From assembly GCA_035702845.1 (NCBI GenBank), contig DASSZK010000048.1, positions 1 through 16,283 of the forward strand: 16,283 nt of DNA, in the 5' to 3' direction. Under the pieces are notes generated by a model that ran no database searches, was not told where the DNA came from, and saw nothing but the letters and a program-made list of their open reading frames with translations. The DNA comes from JAJZMF01 sp035702845 (GTDB lineage: Bacteria > Actinomycetota > Acidimicrobiia > Acidimicrobiales > Palsa-688). Position 1 is the first letter of the stretch, and every line of letters begins with the position of its first letter. The position numbers and the translations under genes were made by a program. Positions 1-7,233 of the stretch are shown here, piece after piece.

Positions 1-1755
1 CACAGTCGTCGAGGGCCCGGCAGTAGTCGAGGGCCCGGCAGTAGTCGTAGGCCCGGCAGTAGTCGTAGGCCCGGCAGTAGTCGTAGGCCCGGCAGTAGTC
101 GTAGGCCCGGCAGTTGTGGAGGGCGCTGCTGTCGGGCTCGAACTTGCGGAAGAGACGGGCGGCCGAGATGTGGATTGGCATGACAGCCCCGTGTCGAAGG
201 CCGAGTACAGCGGGCTGCCGCCTGCCGGGTAGTTGGTGATGGGGAACAACGCCGCCATCCCGGCCAGTGCGAGCGCCCACGCACCGCTTAGAGCGGGTAC
301 TCGCCAGCGCCGGAGCGAGCGGGCGCGGTCCAGTACCAGCGCCAGCATCCACGCAACGCCAAAGCTGTATAGGGAGGCGAAGCGGTCCGGGAGCAGGTTG
401 TGGAACACGGGAAGGTGCTGTAGCCAGTGGTCCGGGAGTGGGAACTTCGTGTTATGCCCGTGGATGTGGAGGGTTTCGCCCATCGAGAAGATGCCGGCAG
501 CGAATGCGCACGAGAACGCCACCCACATCTGGCGCCGGCGCCAGCAAAAGATGAGGCCGATTATCAGCAGCGCCGCCAACGGGATGCTCGTGTACGCGCC
601 CTGCTCGGCGCCGTTGCCGGAAAACGCTCTGCTTATCGCCAGGGCGTTGGCGGGCGCCAACTTCGTGATGTTGGTCGGGATGACGAAGTTGAGCAGGTCG
701 CTCACGTACACGTTCGCGGGGTGGACGTCCTGCACCTTGTACGGTCCAAGGAACTGCACGGCCAGGAACGGCGCCGACAGCACGCCGAACACCACGGCGG
801 AGATGCCGAGCGACCGAGCCGCGTACGGGAACTGCCGTCTGAAGATCCTGTGGCCCACGCCGCACAGCACGCCGACGCAGACGACCGCTGTCAGGGCTTC
901 CATGGCGAGAACCTCTTCGCCGGTGAGCAGTTGCGCCCAAAGCAAAACCCCCAGGAGCAGGCCGTCGCGCCACGGTTTAGAGCGTTGCACGACTAAGACC
1001 CGGTCCAGCATTAATAACAGGAGCGGAGCTGTGAATATGAGCGTCTGGGCTAAGTGCCCTGCCGACTGGGAGACCATGTACGGAGAAAACCCAAAAATAA
1101 GGGCGCCCGGTAGCGCCGAGAGCCGACCGGTCCAACGCCGGAACACGGCGTAAGAGATGACGGCGTTCAGGACGGGGCCAAGGGTTATGAGCAGGTTGTA
1201 CGAAAATGCCGCGTCCCAGATGGCGGTGACCGGCCACATGACGAACGCCGGCAGGAGCACCGATGTGTTCCACATGAGGTTGGCGCCCCCGCTCGGCGCG
1301 TTCACGTAGTGGCTTATGAGGGGGTCGACGCCGTGCGCAATGCTCCAAGGGACCCAGGCAATGAACCAGGAGTACTCGTCGGCGTCCCCAGGGGAGCCAA
1401 CTTGGGTGCTGAAGGGGAACTGCCACATCGAGTGGAACAGCGCCATCGAGCACCCCAGGGCGACGATGAACAAGACAGCCAGTTCCCATCGGGCCGCCCT
1501 GCCGCGTTGATAGGGGTCCTCCACCGGCCCGGGTAGCTCCAGCGTGCTTGCGTCCTCGGAAATGTCTGTGCCGCCAGGAACGTCTGTGCCGTCAGGAACG
1601 TCTGTGCCGCCAGGAATTGCTGGCCCGGGGGCGTGGACGGGCGGGGGCGTCAATCCCCCTGGCGGAGTGCGGTCTTCCAGGAGCAAGCCCGCGCTGGCCT
1701 CGTGACGAGCCGAGCGTCCTACCGGGGCGGGTACATCGGCTAGATGGGCCACCAC
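1..1755 (-). CDS. GT-C-like polytopic membrane protein, partial (C-terminus off left edge)
   Basis: One frame stays open on the minus strand from the prpB stop to the window edge, and it reads as a membrane protein. A hydrophilic Pro/Gly-rich N-terminus of about 90 residues holds three PGGTDV-type hexapeptides. The first membrane segment (WELAVLFIVALGCSMALF) follows, then an outer loop with an acidic cluster (GDADEYSWF), many further hydrophobic segments, and motifs GETLHIHG and LLPDRFASLYSF before the last helix. After the last helix comes a Ser/Pro/Thr-rich stretch ending in TAGPTT repeats. An acidic first outer loop followed by many helices is typical of GT-C enzymes, which use lipid-linked sugars at the outer membrane face; a glycosyltransferase role is inference. 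The start is uncertain: GTG at 1755 or 1752 is proposed, TTG at 1872 is the upstream limit, and none has a clear ribosome site. It lies 126 bp downstream of prpB and could be co-transcribed. Confidence 0.75.
   Translation of the reverse strand, partial: MVAHLADVPAPVGRSARHEASAGLLLEDRTPPGGLTPPPVHAPGPAIPGGTDVPDGTDVPGGTDISEDASTLELPGPVEDPYQRGRAARWELAVLFIVALGCSMALFHSMWQFPFSTQVGSPGDADEYSWFIAWVPWSIAHGVDPLISHYVNAPSGGANLMWNTSVLLPAFVMWPVTAIWDAAFSYNLLITLGPVLNAVISYAVFRRWTGRLSALPGALIFGFSPYMVSQSAGHLAQTLIFTAPLLLLMLDRVLVVQRSKPWRDGLLLGVLLWAQLLTGEEVLAMEALTAVVCVGVLCGVGHRIFRRQFPYAARSLGISAVVFGVLSAPFLAVQFLGPYKVQDVHPANVYVSDLLNFVIPTNITKLAPANALAISRAFSGNGAEQGAYTSIPLAALLIIGLIFCWRRRQMWVAFSCAFAAGIFSMGETLHIHGHNTKFPLPDHWLQHLPVFHNLLPDRFASLYSFGVAWMLALVLDRARSLRRWRVPALSGAWALALAGMAALFPITNYPAGGSPLYSAFDTGLSCQSTSRPPVSSASSSPTAAPSTTAGPTTTAGPTTTAGPTTTAGPTTTAGPSTTAGPSTTV
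3..110 (-). repeat. 18-bp tandem repeat, six units, coding for TAGPTT-type hexapeptides
   Basis: The plus-strand unit is cagtagtcgtaggcccgg. Four units (39-110) are identical; the two nearest the edge carry one to three substitutions (cgaggg for cgtagg, and tagtcg to tcgtcg). In the minus-strand membrane-protein frame each unit reads T-A-G-P-T/S-T. All three minus-strand frames stay open through the repeat, so copy-number change would lengthen or shorten the protein without shifting the frame. The array may continue beyond position 1. Confidence 0.95.
1561..1614 (-). repeat. 18-bp tandem repeat, three units, coding for PGGTDV-type hexapeptides
   Basis: There are three consecutive 18-base units, on the plus strand aatgtctgtgccgccagg and two near-copies beginning aacgtctgtg. 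In the minus-strand frame they give P-G-G-T-D-V, P-D-G-T-D-V and P-G-G-T-D-I, just before the first membrane helix of the GT-C-like protein. This would be a flexible cytoplasmic or linker segment. Confidence 0.9.
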
Positions 1756-1881
1756 GGAGTAGTCGTCACGCCCGCGGACGAAGTGGCGCCCCGACGCTGT
1801 GGCTCGGGCCCGGCGAAAGAACCTGCCAAGGCGTGACGCATGGCGGCGTTGCCTTCCTGTTGTCTCAGCCAACGCGCGCGA

Positions 1882-2805
1882 TCAGGAGTTGGGACCAGCG
1901 TCCGGTGACATCGGTCGCCCGCCGGCGGCAACCGAACTGTCAAAGACGCCGTAACTGTCGTAGCCGATGAGCTCGTAGAGCTCGGAGCGAGTTTGCATCT
2001 GATCCAATAGGTCTTTTTGTGTACCTTCGCGGGCAATTGTCCGCAGCCCGAGCTCGGCGGCGCCCATGGCCAGCCTCAATAGCGTAACCGGGTAGATGGC
2101 CACGTTCACGCCAAGGTCGGCCAGCTCGGCCGTAGTGAGCAGATCTGTACGGCCAAACTCGGTCAGGTTCACCAGTACCGGCGCCTCAGTGGCGGAGCGG
2201 GCCCGCTCGATCTCTGCGGCACCGGCCAGGGCTTCGGGGAACACCATGTCCGCTCCTGCGTCGACGTAGGCCTCGATCCGCGCCAGGGTGGCGTCCAAAC
2301 CCTCTACTGCGCGCGCATCAGTCCGCGCGCATATGACGAACGAGCTGTCCTGCCTGGCCATGGCAGCCGCTCTAATCCGCCTGCACATGACCTCGGTGCC
2401 GACGACCTCCTTGCCGTCGAGGTGGCCGCAACGCTTGGGGTTGACCTGGTCTTCTATGTGGCAGCCGGACGCGCCGGCCGCTTCGAGGACCTGGACGGTG
2501 CGGGCTGCATTGAGCGGCTCGCCGAAGCCGGTGTCGGCGTCAACGAGGGTCGGTAGCGCGCTCATGCGCACGATCTCGTGGGCGCGCGCCGCCACCTCGC
2601 TAGCGGTTGTGAGCCCGATGTCCGGTAGCCCGAGCGACGCCGAAACGACGGCGCCGGAGACGTAGATCCCCTCCATGCCTGCACGCTCGATGAGCATGCC
2701 GCTGAGGGCATTGAAGGCCCCAGGGAAGCGCAGCAGGCGCCCAGAGGCAAGCCCTTCGCGTAGCGCCAAGCGCTTTTGGTGGGCGTCCACCGGGCTGTGC
2801 AGCAT
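1882..2805 (-). CDS. prpB: 2-methylisocitrate lyase (PrpB, isocitrate lyase/PEP mutase superfamily)
   Basis: A 307-residue cytoplasmic enzyme that cleaves 2-methylisocitrate to pyruvate and succinate, the last step of the methylcitrate cycle for propionyl-CoA. The signature loop KRCGH is at residues 124-128, with Cys126 the expected catalytic cysteine. Asp89 and Asp91 in VDADTGFGEP are the expected magnesium ligands. Substrate-pocket segments SGAVVSASLGLPDIG (50-64) and ICARTDA (158-164) are intact. Length fits the PrpB family and differs from the much longer AceA isocitrate lyases. ATG at 2805 was chosen because it overlaps the prpD stop as TGATG, implying translational coupling; the frame is open further upstream, but only inside prpD. 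Other PEP mutase-like lyases share the fold, but adjacency to prpD and the KRCGH loop favour PrpB. Confidence 0.93.
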   Translation of the reverse strand: MLHSPVDAHQKRLALREGLASGRLLRFPGAFNALSGMLIERAGMEGIYVSGAVVSASLGLPDIGLTTASEVAARAHEIVRMSALPTLVDADTGFGEPLNAARTVQVLEAAGASGCHIEDQVNPKRCGHLDGKEVVGTEVMCRRIRAAAMARQDSSFVICARTDARAVEGLDATLARIEAYVDAGADMVFPEALAGAAEIERARSATEAPVLVNLTEFGRTDLLTTAELADLGVNVAIYPVTLLRLAMGAAELGLRTIAREGTQKDLLDQMQTRSELYELIGYDSYGVFDSSVAAGGRPMSPDAGPNS

Positions 2806-4352
2806 CAGAAGAGGCCCTCTCGAGTGTCGTCGTGACCGCCAAGGTGCATGTCGGTACACAGCCCCGGGACCTCGAAGCCCAGCTCCCTCACCTCGGTCGG
2901 GGTGAGGCAAGGCCCATCTCGGAGCTCGCCCAGTCTGTTGGCGAGATCCAGGAACCGGTCCTGTTCCTGCGCAGGCACCACAACCTGTGCGAGCCGCCTG
3001 AACTTGGCGATGTAGTCCTCGGCTCCCCAGGGGGATGAGCCCCCGGGATGGGCATCGGCCACATCGAGGCTTGCCGCCACGGTTGTCCCGTCTTGCATCT
3101 CGACCACCACTTCGCCCCCGAACGCCACGCCGGCCTGGTAGCGAGCGGTCCACTCCGACGCCTCCTGTGTGGAGATCTTCCTCCAGAGGGTGATGGTCGA
3201 CTCGCGGTGCGACCTCTCGGTCGAAAACGACCGCTCGTGGTGCCAATCGCCATCTTCAAGAGCCACGGCCAGAATGTAGGGCAGAGAGTGGTCCAGGGTC
3301 TCCCGGGACGCGTCCGGGTCGAACTTCTGAGGGTCGCCCGAACCCGTGCCGATGACGTAGTGAGTGTGGTGGCTGGTCCGTACATGCACGGCATGCACCT
3401 GTCCCAGATCCCCGAGCCTTGGGCGCAGCCGTCTTGCCAGGTCGATGAAGGCCTGCGCCTGGTACTCCGCCGAGTACTGCTTGGTGTAGGTACGAAGGAT
3501 GGCTTCTTTCGGCTCACCGGGGGACGGGAGCGGGACCCGGTAGGTGACCTCGGGGCCGTCGAGCAGCCAGGCGATGACCCCGTCCTCGCCCTCGTAGATG
3601 GGCGCCGGCGACCCTTCCCCGCGCATGGCCCGGTCCACCGCCTCTATCGCCGCCTTGGAGGCCCACGCGGGAGCGTAGGCCTTCCACGACGAGATCTGGC
3701 CTTTGCGGGACTGGCGGGTGGCCGTGGTGGTGTGCAGAGCTTGGCCGATGGCGTGGTAAACGACCTCGGTAGGCAGCCGCAGCAGTGCGCCGATGCCGGC
3801 CGCCACCGCGGGGCCGAGGTGCGCCACGTGGTCGATCTTGTGGGCGTGCAGGCAGATGGCGCGGCTGAGGTCCACCTGCACCTCGTAGGCAGCTGCGATC
3901 CCCCTTGTCAGCGCTTCGCCGTCGCAGCCCATGTGCTGGGCAACGGCGAGCAGCGGAGGGATCGTGTCGCCCGGATGGGAGTACTCGGCGGCGAGGAACG
4001 TGTCGTGAAAATCGAGTTCGCGCACAGCCACGCCGTTTGCCCAGGCCGCCCACTCGGGTGCGACCAGCCTGTCCAGAGGGCAACCCCACACGGGTGCCCC
4101 TCGCTTATGGCTGGGAGCGTGAGAGGCCGGCGGGTGCAAGAGGGCTTGAGCGCGAGCTGTGGCCGCGGAGTGGCGCCCAAGGGCCGCAGCAGCCACCCCA
4201 GCGTCGTCGATAAGGCGGTTGGCGATCATCCGAGCGACCTCTGGTGCAACAGGCACCGGGTCGAGCGCCATTTCTGCCAGCTTCCACGCCAGTTGTTGCT
4301 CTTTTGGAAGCTCCTCGGCACTCCTGTGGGCACGGACCTCGTGCTCGTTCAA
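2805..4352 (-). CDS. prpD: 2-methylcitrate dehydratase (PrpD, MmgE/PrpD family)
   Basis: A 515-residue cytoplasmic enzyme that dehydrates 2-methylcitrate to 2-methyl-cis-aconitate, or in some organisms carries out both aconitase-like steps. It matches the MmgE/PrpD family along its full length. Conserved stretches include ANGVAVRELDFHDTF (105-119) with YSHPGDTIPPLLA (124-136), HKIDHVAHLGP (171-181), and RKGQISSWKAYAPA (216-229) around the active site. The start is TTG at 4352, preceded by a strong ribosome site GGAGGG six bases upstream; this beats internal candidates. It is the first gene of the minus-strand group and overlaps prpB. No prpC (methylcitrate synthase) or prpR-type regulator is adjacent, so the first step of the cycle must be encoded elsewhere if the cycle is complete. 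Confidence 0.93.
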   Translation of the reverse strand: MNEHEVRAHRSAEELPKEQQLAWKLAEMALDPVPVAPEVARMIANRLIDDAGVAAAALGRHSAATARAQALLHPPASHAPSHKRGAPVWGCPLDRLVAPEWAAWANGVAVRELDFHDTFLAAEYSHPGDTIPPLLAVAQHMGCDGEALTRGIAAAYEVQVDLSRAICLHAHKIDHVAHLGPAVAAGIGALLRLPTEVVYHAIGQALHTTTATRQSRKGQISSWKAYAPAWASKAAIEAVDRAMRGEGSPAPIYEGEDGVIAWLLDGPEVTYRVPLPSPGEPKEAILRTYTKQYSAEYQAQAFIDLARRLRPRLGDLGQVHAVHVRTSHHTHYVIGTGSGDPQKFDPDASRETLDHSLPYILAVALEDGDWHHERSFSTERSHRESTITLWRKISTQEASEWTARYQAGVAFGGEVVVEMQDGTTVAASLDVADAHPGGSSPWGAEDYIAKFRRLAQVVVPAQEQDRFLDLANRLGELRDGPCLTPTEVRELGFEVPGLCTDMHLGGHDDTREGLF

Positions 4353-4588
4353 TTGACACCCTCCGCAGTGACGAGAGCCCGTAGTGCCCCGCCGTTACCA
4401 GCAACAACGCTACTGCCCGGGCGGCATGCGGTCGGTGCAACGCCACATGCTGCGCCTGCTTTGAGGGTCGCCCCCTGCTCGGCGCATGGCGTGTGGCCGT
4501 GCCATTGCGGCCTATAAGGCACGTTTCGTCCTATTTGTCTCATTTAATCGGGTACTTGGACGTCCGAGGGATCGGTGGTAAACCGGTA
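4353..4588. other. Divergent intergenic region between prpD and the CHAP gene
   Basis: These 236 bases separate two divergent genes and so should hold both promoters. The stretch 4511-4548 is noticeably AT-richer than its surroundings and includes a small inverted motif, gcctataaggc (4510-4520), and cattta (4541-4546). I could not find convincing paired -35/-10 hexamers for either direction, nor a clear operator. Confidence 0.4.
4359..4364 (-). promoter_or_regulatory. Ribosome binding site of prpD
   Basis: The minus strand reads GGAGGG, then six bases, then TTG (4352-4350). This near-perfect Shine-Dalgarno sequence decides the unusual TTG start. Confidence 0.75.
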
Positions 4589-6085
4589 ATGGTGCGGACG
4601 AGTAGTGCGGCGGCGCGCGCGTGTTGTCCCTTCGCGAGGGCGCGTGCGCGGCGAGCTTTTTTTGGAGCGGTCCCGGTACTTGCTATCAGCCTGCTATTAG
4701 CGTTAGCGGGTACGTTCCCAGGCACCGGGGCGGCGCTGAGAGCTGGCCCTGCGCCGGCGGCTTACACCAGGACCGCGGCTTACACCAAGGCCGCGGCTTA
4801 CACGAAGACCGTGGCTTACAGCAGGACCGCAGGCATTTATCGCGACGGGGGAGTACTGACCCGAGGCGCTGCGCAGTTTTTCGGTAGCCCGACGGGCGCC
4901 AGCCTGGCTGCACCCGTCACTTCTATGGCTGCTACCCCCGACGGCATGGGTTATTGGCTGGCGGGAGCCGACGGTGGGGTGCTTTCTTATGGCGATGCCC
5001 GCGATTTCGGGGGTGCCGGTTCCTCCCATTTGCGCGCACCCGTCGTAGCCATAGCGTCGAGCGCCGACGGCGAAGGGTACTGGCTGGTAGATGCAGACGG
5101 AGGTGTTCACCCCTTCGGGGACGCCCGGTACTTCGGCTCTCCGGTCCCGGGGTCTGTGCCCGATCCCGTGGTGTCGTTCGCCCCCACCCCGGACGGTAAC
5201 GGGTACTGGATGGTCACCAGCCACGGGGCCGTTTTCTCGTTCGGCGATGCCCCCTACCGGGGATCGCTGGGGGCGACAAACCTGCACAACATCCCCGTTG
5301 TGGCGATCGCCTCGACGCCTGACGGGCGCGGCTACTGGTTGGTCCAAGGGGGCGGGGAAGTGACCCCGTACGGCGACGCCGTGCGCGTGGGCAGCCTGGG
5401 GCGGGGCCATCCCCCGGTCTCGGGTATCGCCGTTACCCGAGATGGTCGCGGCTACTGGCTGTTGTGCGGCAACGGCGAGGTGGACCCGATGGGCGACGCG
5501 CCTCGCTTGGGTGGCAACGCCATGGCGCGCCCGCTGCCTGCGATCTCTGCGATCGTGGCGGATCCCGCTGCCCCCGGCTATTGGTTGCTCGACGGTTCGG
5601 GCTTTCACCCATCCTTTACCAACCCGGCCACCGGTGCCGGCTCACGGATAGTTGCGATCGCCGCGAGCCGGCTGGGCCCGAGCCCGGACGGAGGCCACTT
5701 CTGCAACCCCTACGGTCCGTGCGAGCAATGGTGCGCGCTGTTCGCCACATGGGTGTGGGAGTCCGCGGGCCTGCATGTGCCCCGTTACTCCTTTGTCGGC
5801 GATGTTTACCGGTGGGCGCGCTCGCACACCCGGGTTTTGGCACCAACGGCACGCCCGGCGCCCGGAGACCTAGTGTTTTACGGCACGAGCCCGCGGGACG
5901 CTTTGACGTCGCCCCATATCGGCATCGTGGCCCAGGTTTGGCCGGACGGTGAGATCGACACAGTAGAAGGCGATGCCGGCCCAGGCCCCGGCGGCTGGAC
6001 GTCGGTAATGGTCAACGGGCCTTTCTTGCCCAGCCAGTCGTTTTTCGCGAACGGGATGCCGATTTACGGCTACGGGGTGCCCTGA
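4589..6085 (+). CDS. Secreted repeat protein with C-terminal CHAP amidase/peptidase domain
   Basis: A predicted exported protein of 498 residues. An Arg-rich N-terminus (ARARARRAFFGA) precedes a hydrophobic segment (about 28-50) and Ala-rich possible cleavage sites near 55-58. A linker of four AAYTKT-like hexapeptides (57-80) follows. Next are six repeats of about 42 residues, each with GYW (Trp at 123, 165, 207, 250, 290, 332) and usually DGGV and FGDA, suggestive of a six-bladed beta-propeller. The C-terminus (about 370-498) is CHAP/NlpC-like: Cys382 in EQWCALFATWVWESAG, His443 in SPHIGIV, and Glu460 in VEGDAG fit the catalytic set. CHAP domains cut peptidoglycan amide or peptide bonds. ATG 4589 puts the signal sequence near the N-terminus; an in-frame start at 4493 would add 32 unlikely residues. 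Substrate and whether the repeats bind wall or glycan are unknown. Confidence 0.85.
   Translation: MVRTSSAAARACCPFARARARRAFFGAVPVLAISLLLALAGTFPGTGAALRAGPAPAAYTRTAAYTKAAAYTKTVAYSRTAGIYRDGGVLTRGAAQFFGSPTGASLAAPVTSMAATPDGMGYWLAGADGGVLSYGDARDFGGAGSSHLRAPVVAIASSADGEGYWLVDADGGVHPFGDARYFGSPVPGSVPDPVVSFAPTPDGNGYWMVTSHGAVFSFGDAPYRGSLGATNLHNIPVVAIASTPDGRGYWLVQGGGEVTPYGDAVRVGSLGRGHPPVSGIAVTRDGRGYWLLCGNGEVDPMGDAPRLGGNAMARPLPAISAIVADPAAPGYWLLDGSGFHPSFTNPATGAGSRIVAIAASRLGPSPDGGHFCNPYGPCEQWCALFATWVWESAGLHVPRYSFVGDVYRWARSHTRVLAPTARPAPGDLVFYGTSPRDALTSPHIGIVAQVWPDGEIDTVEGDAGPGPGGWTSVMVNGPFLPSQSFFANGMPIYGYGVP
4757..4828 (+). repeat. 18-bp tandem repeat, four units, coding for AAYTKT-like hexapeptides
   Basis: Four in-frame units begin with gcggcttacaccaggacc (4757-4774). 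They diverge slightly and encode AAYTRT, AAYTKA, AAYTKT and VAYSRT. They lie between the signal peptide and the first GYW repeat, as a basic, Tyr/Thr-rich linker. Confidence 0.93.
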
Positions 6086-6136
6086 CCCGCCCGCCCGTTG
6101 CGCCCCGGCAGGGCCTCCCCGGTAGGACCTCCAAGA

Positions 6137-6142
6137 TAGGGT
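6137..6142 (+). promoter_or_regulatory. -10-like TAGGGT directly upstream of the ferredoxin-like gene
   Basis: TAGGGT fits TANNNT and ends seven bases before ATG 6150, the spacing expected if transcription starts at the start codon (leaderless mRNA). No -35 hexamer is visible. Confidence 0.35.
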
Positions 6143-6149
6143 GTCGCGC

Positions 6150-7127
6150 ATGCCCACGACGAGCCGTTCGGTCAACTTTGCCATGTGCAGCGAGTGGTCC
6201 CGTTCCCAGGGTCTGCACCCAGTGGGGACGGCAGGTCACTACAACGGCTTCCTGCTCGTCGAGCAGCCCCTGCCTTGGCCCTCCGATGTGGCGTCTATCG
6301 ATGTGCTCCGGCCGCTCAGCGACCTTTGCGCGCAGCACAATTACCGGCTGCAAGCCGTCGTCCGTCCCGGTGGGAACCAAGGTGGGCAACGTCGCCTGAT
6401 CTCGTACAGGCGGGCCGGGACGGGTTGGGCGGCTCCGCTGTTGCGGACCGAGGTGGTGGTCGGCGAGGCCGATCTCGAGAGCGCCACCCGAGCCCTGCTA
6501 GAAGAGAGCCCTGCGGCCCAGCAAACAGTGCCTTCTGCAGCCGGCTCCGCCGGGGGGCCTTCTGCATCCGGCTCCGCGGGGGGGCGGCCCCCGGCCGTCT
6601 TGGACCTGTTGGTATGTACCCACGGTCGCCGGGACGCCTGCTGTGGGTCAAGGGGGGCAGAGTTGTACTTGGCGGTGGGCGAGCGGCCGGGCGTGGCCGT
6701 CTGGCGGACGAGCCACACGGGCGGCCATAGGTTTGCACCCACGCTGGTGGCCCTGCCTGAAGCTTCACTTTGGGCGTACGCCGATGTCGAGCTGGTCGAG
6801 GCGCTGCTGGGCCGGCGGCCCTGGGCCCCCGCCTTTTGGGACCGCTACCGGGGGTGCGCCCTAGTCGGGGGCGGTCCCGAGCAGGCGTTGGAGGCAGCGG
6901 TCGCGGTGGAGGTGGGTCGCGGCCTCCTGGCCGACCGCCGCCGGGTCGAGGGTGATGGCGGAGGTCCGCGCCTGCGCCTCGTTAGCGGGCTGTCAGGCAC
7001 GTGGGAAGCCGACGTCGTGCCAGGACGGCGGGTGGCGCAGCCTGATTGCCGGACCGACCCGACCACGGCGCGCAAGGCAAGCACCGAGTGGGTTGTGCGC
7101 GACCTCCGGCAGGTGGGCTCCGCCTGA
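6150..7127 (+). CDS. Sucrase/ferredoxin-like (Apd1/Aim32-type) thioredoxin-like [2Fe-2S] protein
   Basis: A 325-residue cytoplasmic protein of the sucrase/ferredoxin-like family, despite the name not a sucrase. The C-terminal half carries a CTHGRRDACCG segment (Cys156, Cys164, Cys165) and TSHTGGHRFAPT (His189, His193). CX8C plus HxGGH is the signature by which yeast Apd1/Aim32 bind a [2Fe-2S] cluster through two cysteines and two histidines; extension of that ligation to this protein is inference. The N-terminal half (CSEWSRSQGLHPVGTAGHY, FLLVEQPLPWP) matches the family. The two halves are separated by a low-complexity linker, residues 128-145, made of two nonapeptide repeats. ATG 6150 is preferred over GTG 6141, which overlaps the likely -10 hexamer. 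The partner and electron-transfer role are unknown. It stands alone between the CHAP gene and pyc. Confidence 0.85.
   Translation: MPTTSRSVNFAMCSEWSRSQGLHPVGTAGHYNGFLLVEQPLPWPSDVASIDVLRPLSDLCAQHNYRLQAVVRPGGNQGGQRRLISYRRAGTGWAAPLLRTEVVVGEADLESATRALLEESPAAQQTVPSAAGSAGGPSASGSAGGRPPAVLDLLVCTHGRRDACCGSRGAELYLAVGERPGVAVWRTSHTGGHRFAPTLVALPEASLWAYADVELVEALLGRRPWAPAFWDRYRGCALVGGGPEQALEAAVAVEVGRGLLADRRRVEGDGGGPRLRLVSGLSGTWEADVVPGRRVAQPDCRTDPTTARKASTEWVVRDLRQVGSA
6531..6584 (+). repeat. 27-bp tandem repeat, two units, coding for PSA(A/S)GSAGG
   Basis: Two 27-base units begin at 6531 and 6558 and are nearly identical. They encode PSAAGSAGG and PSASGSAGG in the linker of the ferredoxin-like protein. The high identity points to recent duplication. 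Confidence 0.9.
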
Positions 7128-7220
7128 GCCGCGCCGAGGTGAGCGGGCCCAGCCCCGGACTGGCCAACTCCAGGGTTGCGACAAGGCTCCCAGCCCGGAA
7201 GTCGCTGGCTCCGGGCAAGC

Positions 7221-7226
7221 TACGCT
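7221..7226 (+). promoter_or_regulatory. -10-like TACGCT directly upstream of pyc
   Basis: TACGCT fits TANNNT and ends seven bases before GTG 7234. There is no Shine-Dalgarno sequence before this GTG, which agrees with a leaderless transcript. No -35 hexamer is visible at the right spacing. Confidence 0.4.
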
Positions 7227-7233
7227 CGACGCC

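Noticed and set aside
1..120. CRISPR array from the repeated 18-mers
   Set aside because: The units are directly adjacent with no spacers and stay in the coding frame of a protein tail.
233..1153. Long plus-strand frame of 306 codons
   Set aside because: Its translation is low-complexity and without recognisable motifs, while the opposite strand reads a clean polytopic membrane protein over the same bases.
977..1489. Minus-strand frame of 170 codons inside the left-edge gene
   Set aside because: It is a shifted frame; the true frame, open to the window edge, gives membrane helices and the GETLHIHG and LLPDRFA motifs.
1548..1970. Plus-strand frame with CRQERL repeats
   Set aside because: It reads the PGGTDV repeat in the antisense direction; the minus-strand frame continues into membrane helices and is preferred.
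3048..4517. Plus-strand frame of 489 codons opposite prpD
   Set aside because: It is antisense to prpD, whose full-length family match is convincing. The antisense product is Arg/Gly/Val-rich with no domain.
4510..4520. gcctataaggc as an operator for prpD
   Set aside because: It is a single short imperfect palindrome with no second copy and no regulator gene in the window.
6952..7233. 94-codon upstream extension of pyc
   Set aside because: It overlaps the ferredoxin-like gene and has no pyruvate carboxylase homology. KVLVANRGEIA begins right after GTG 7234.
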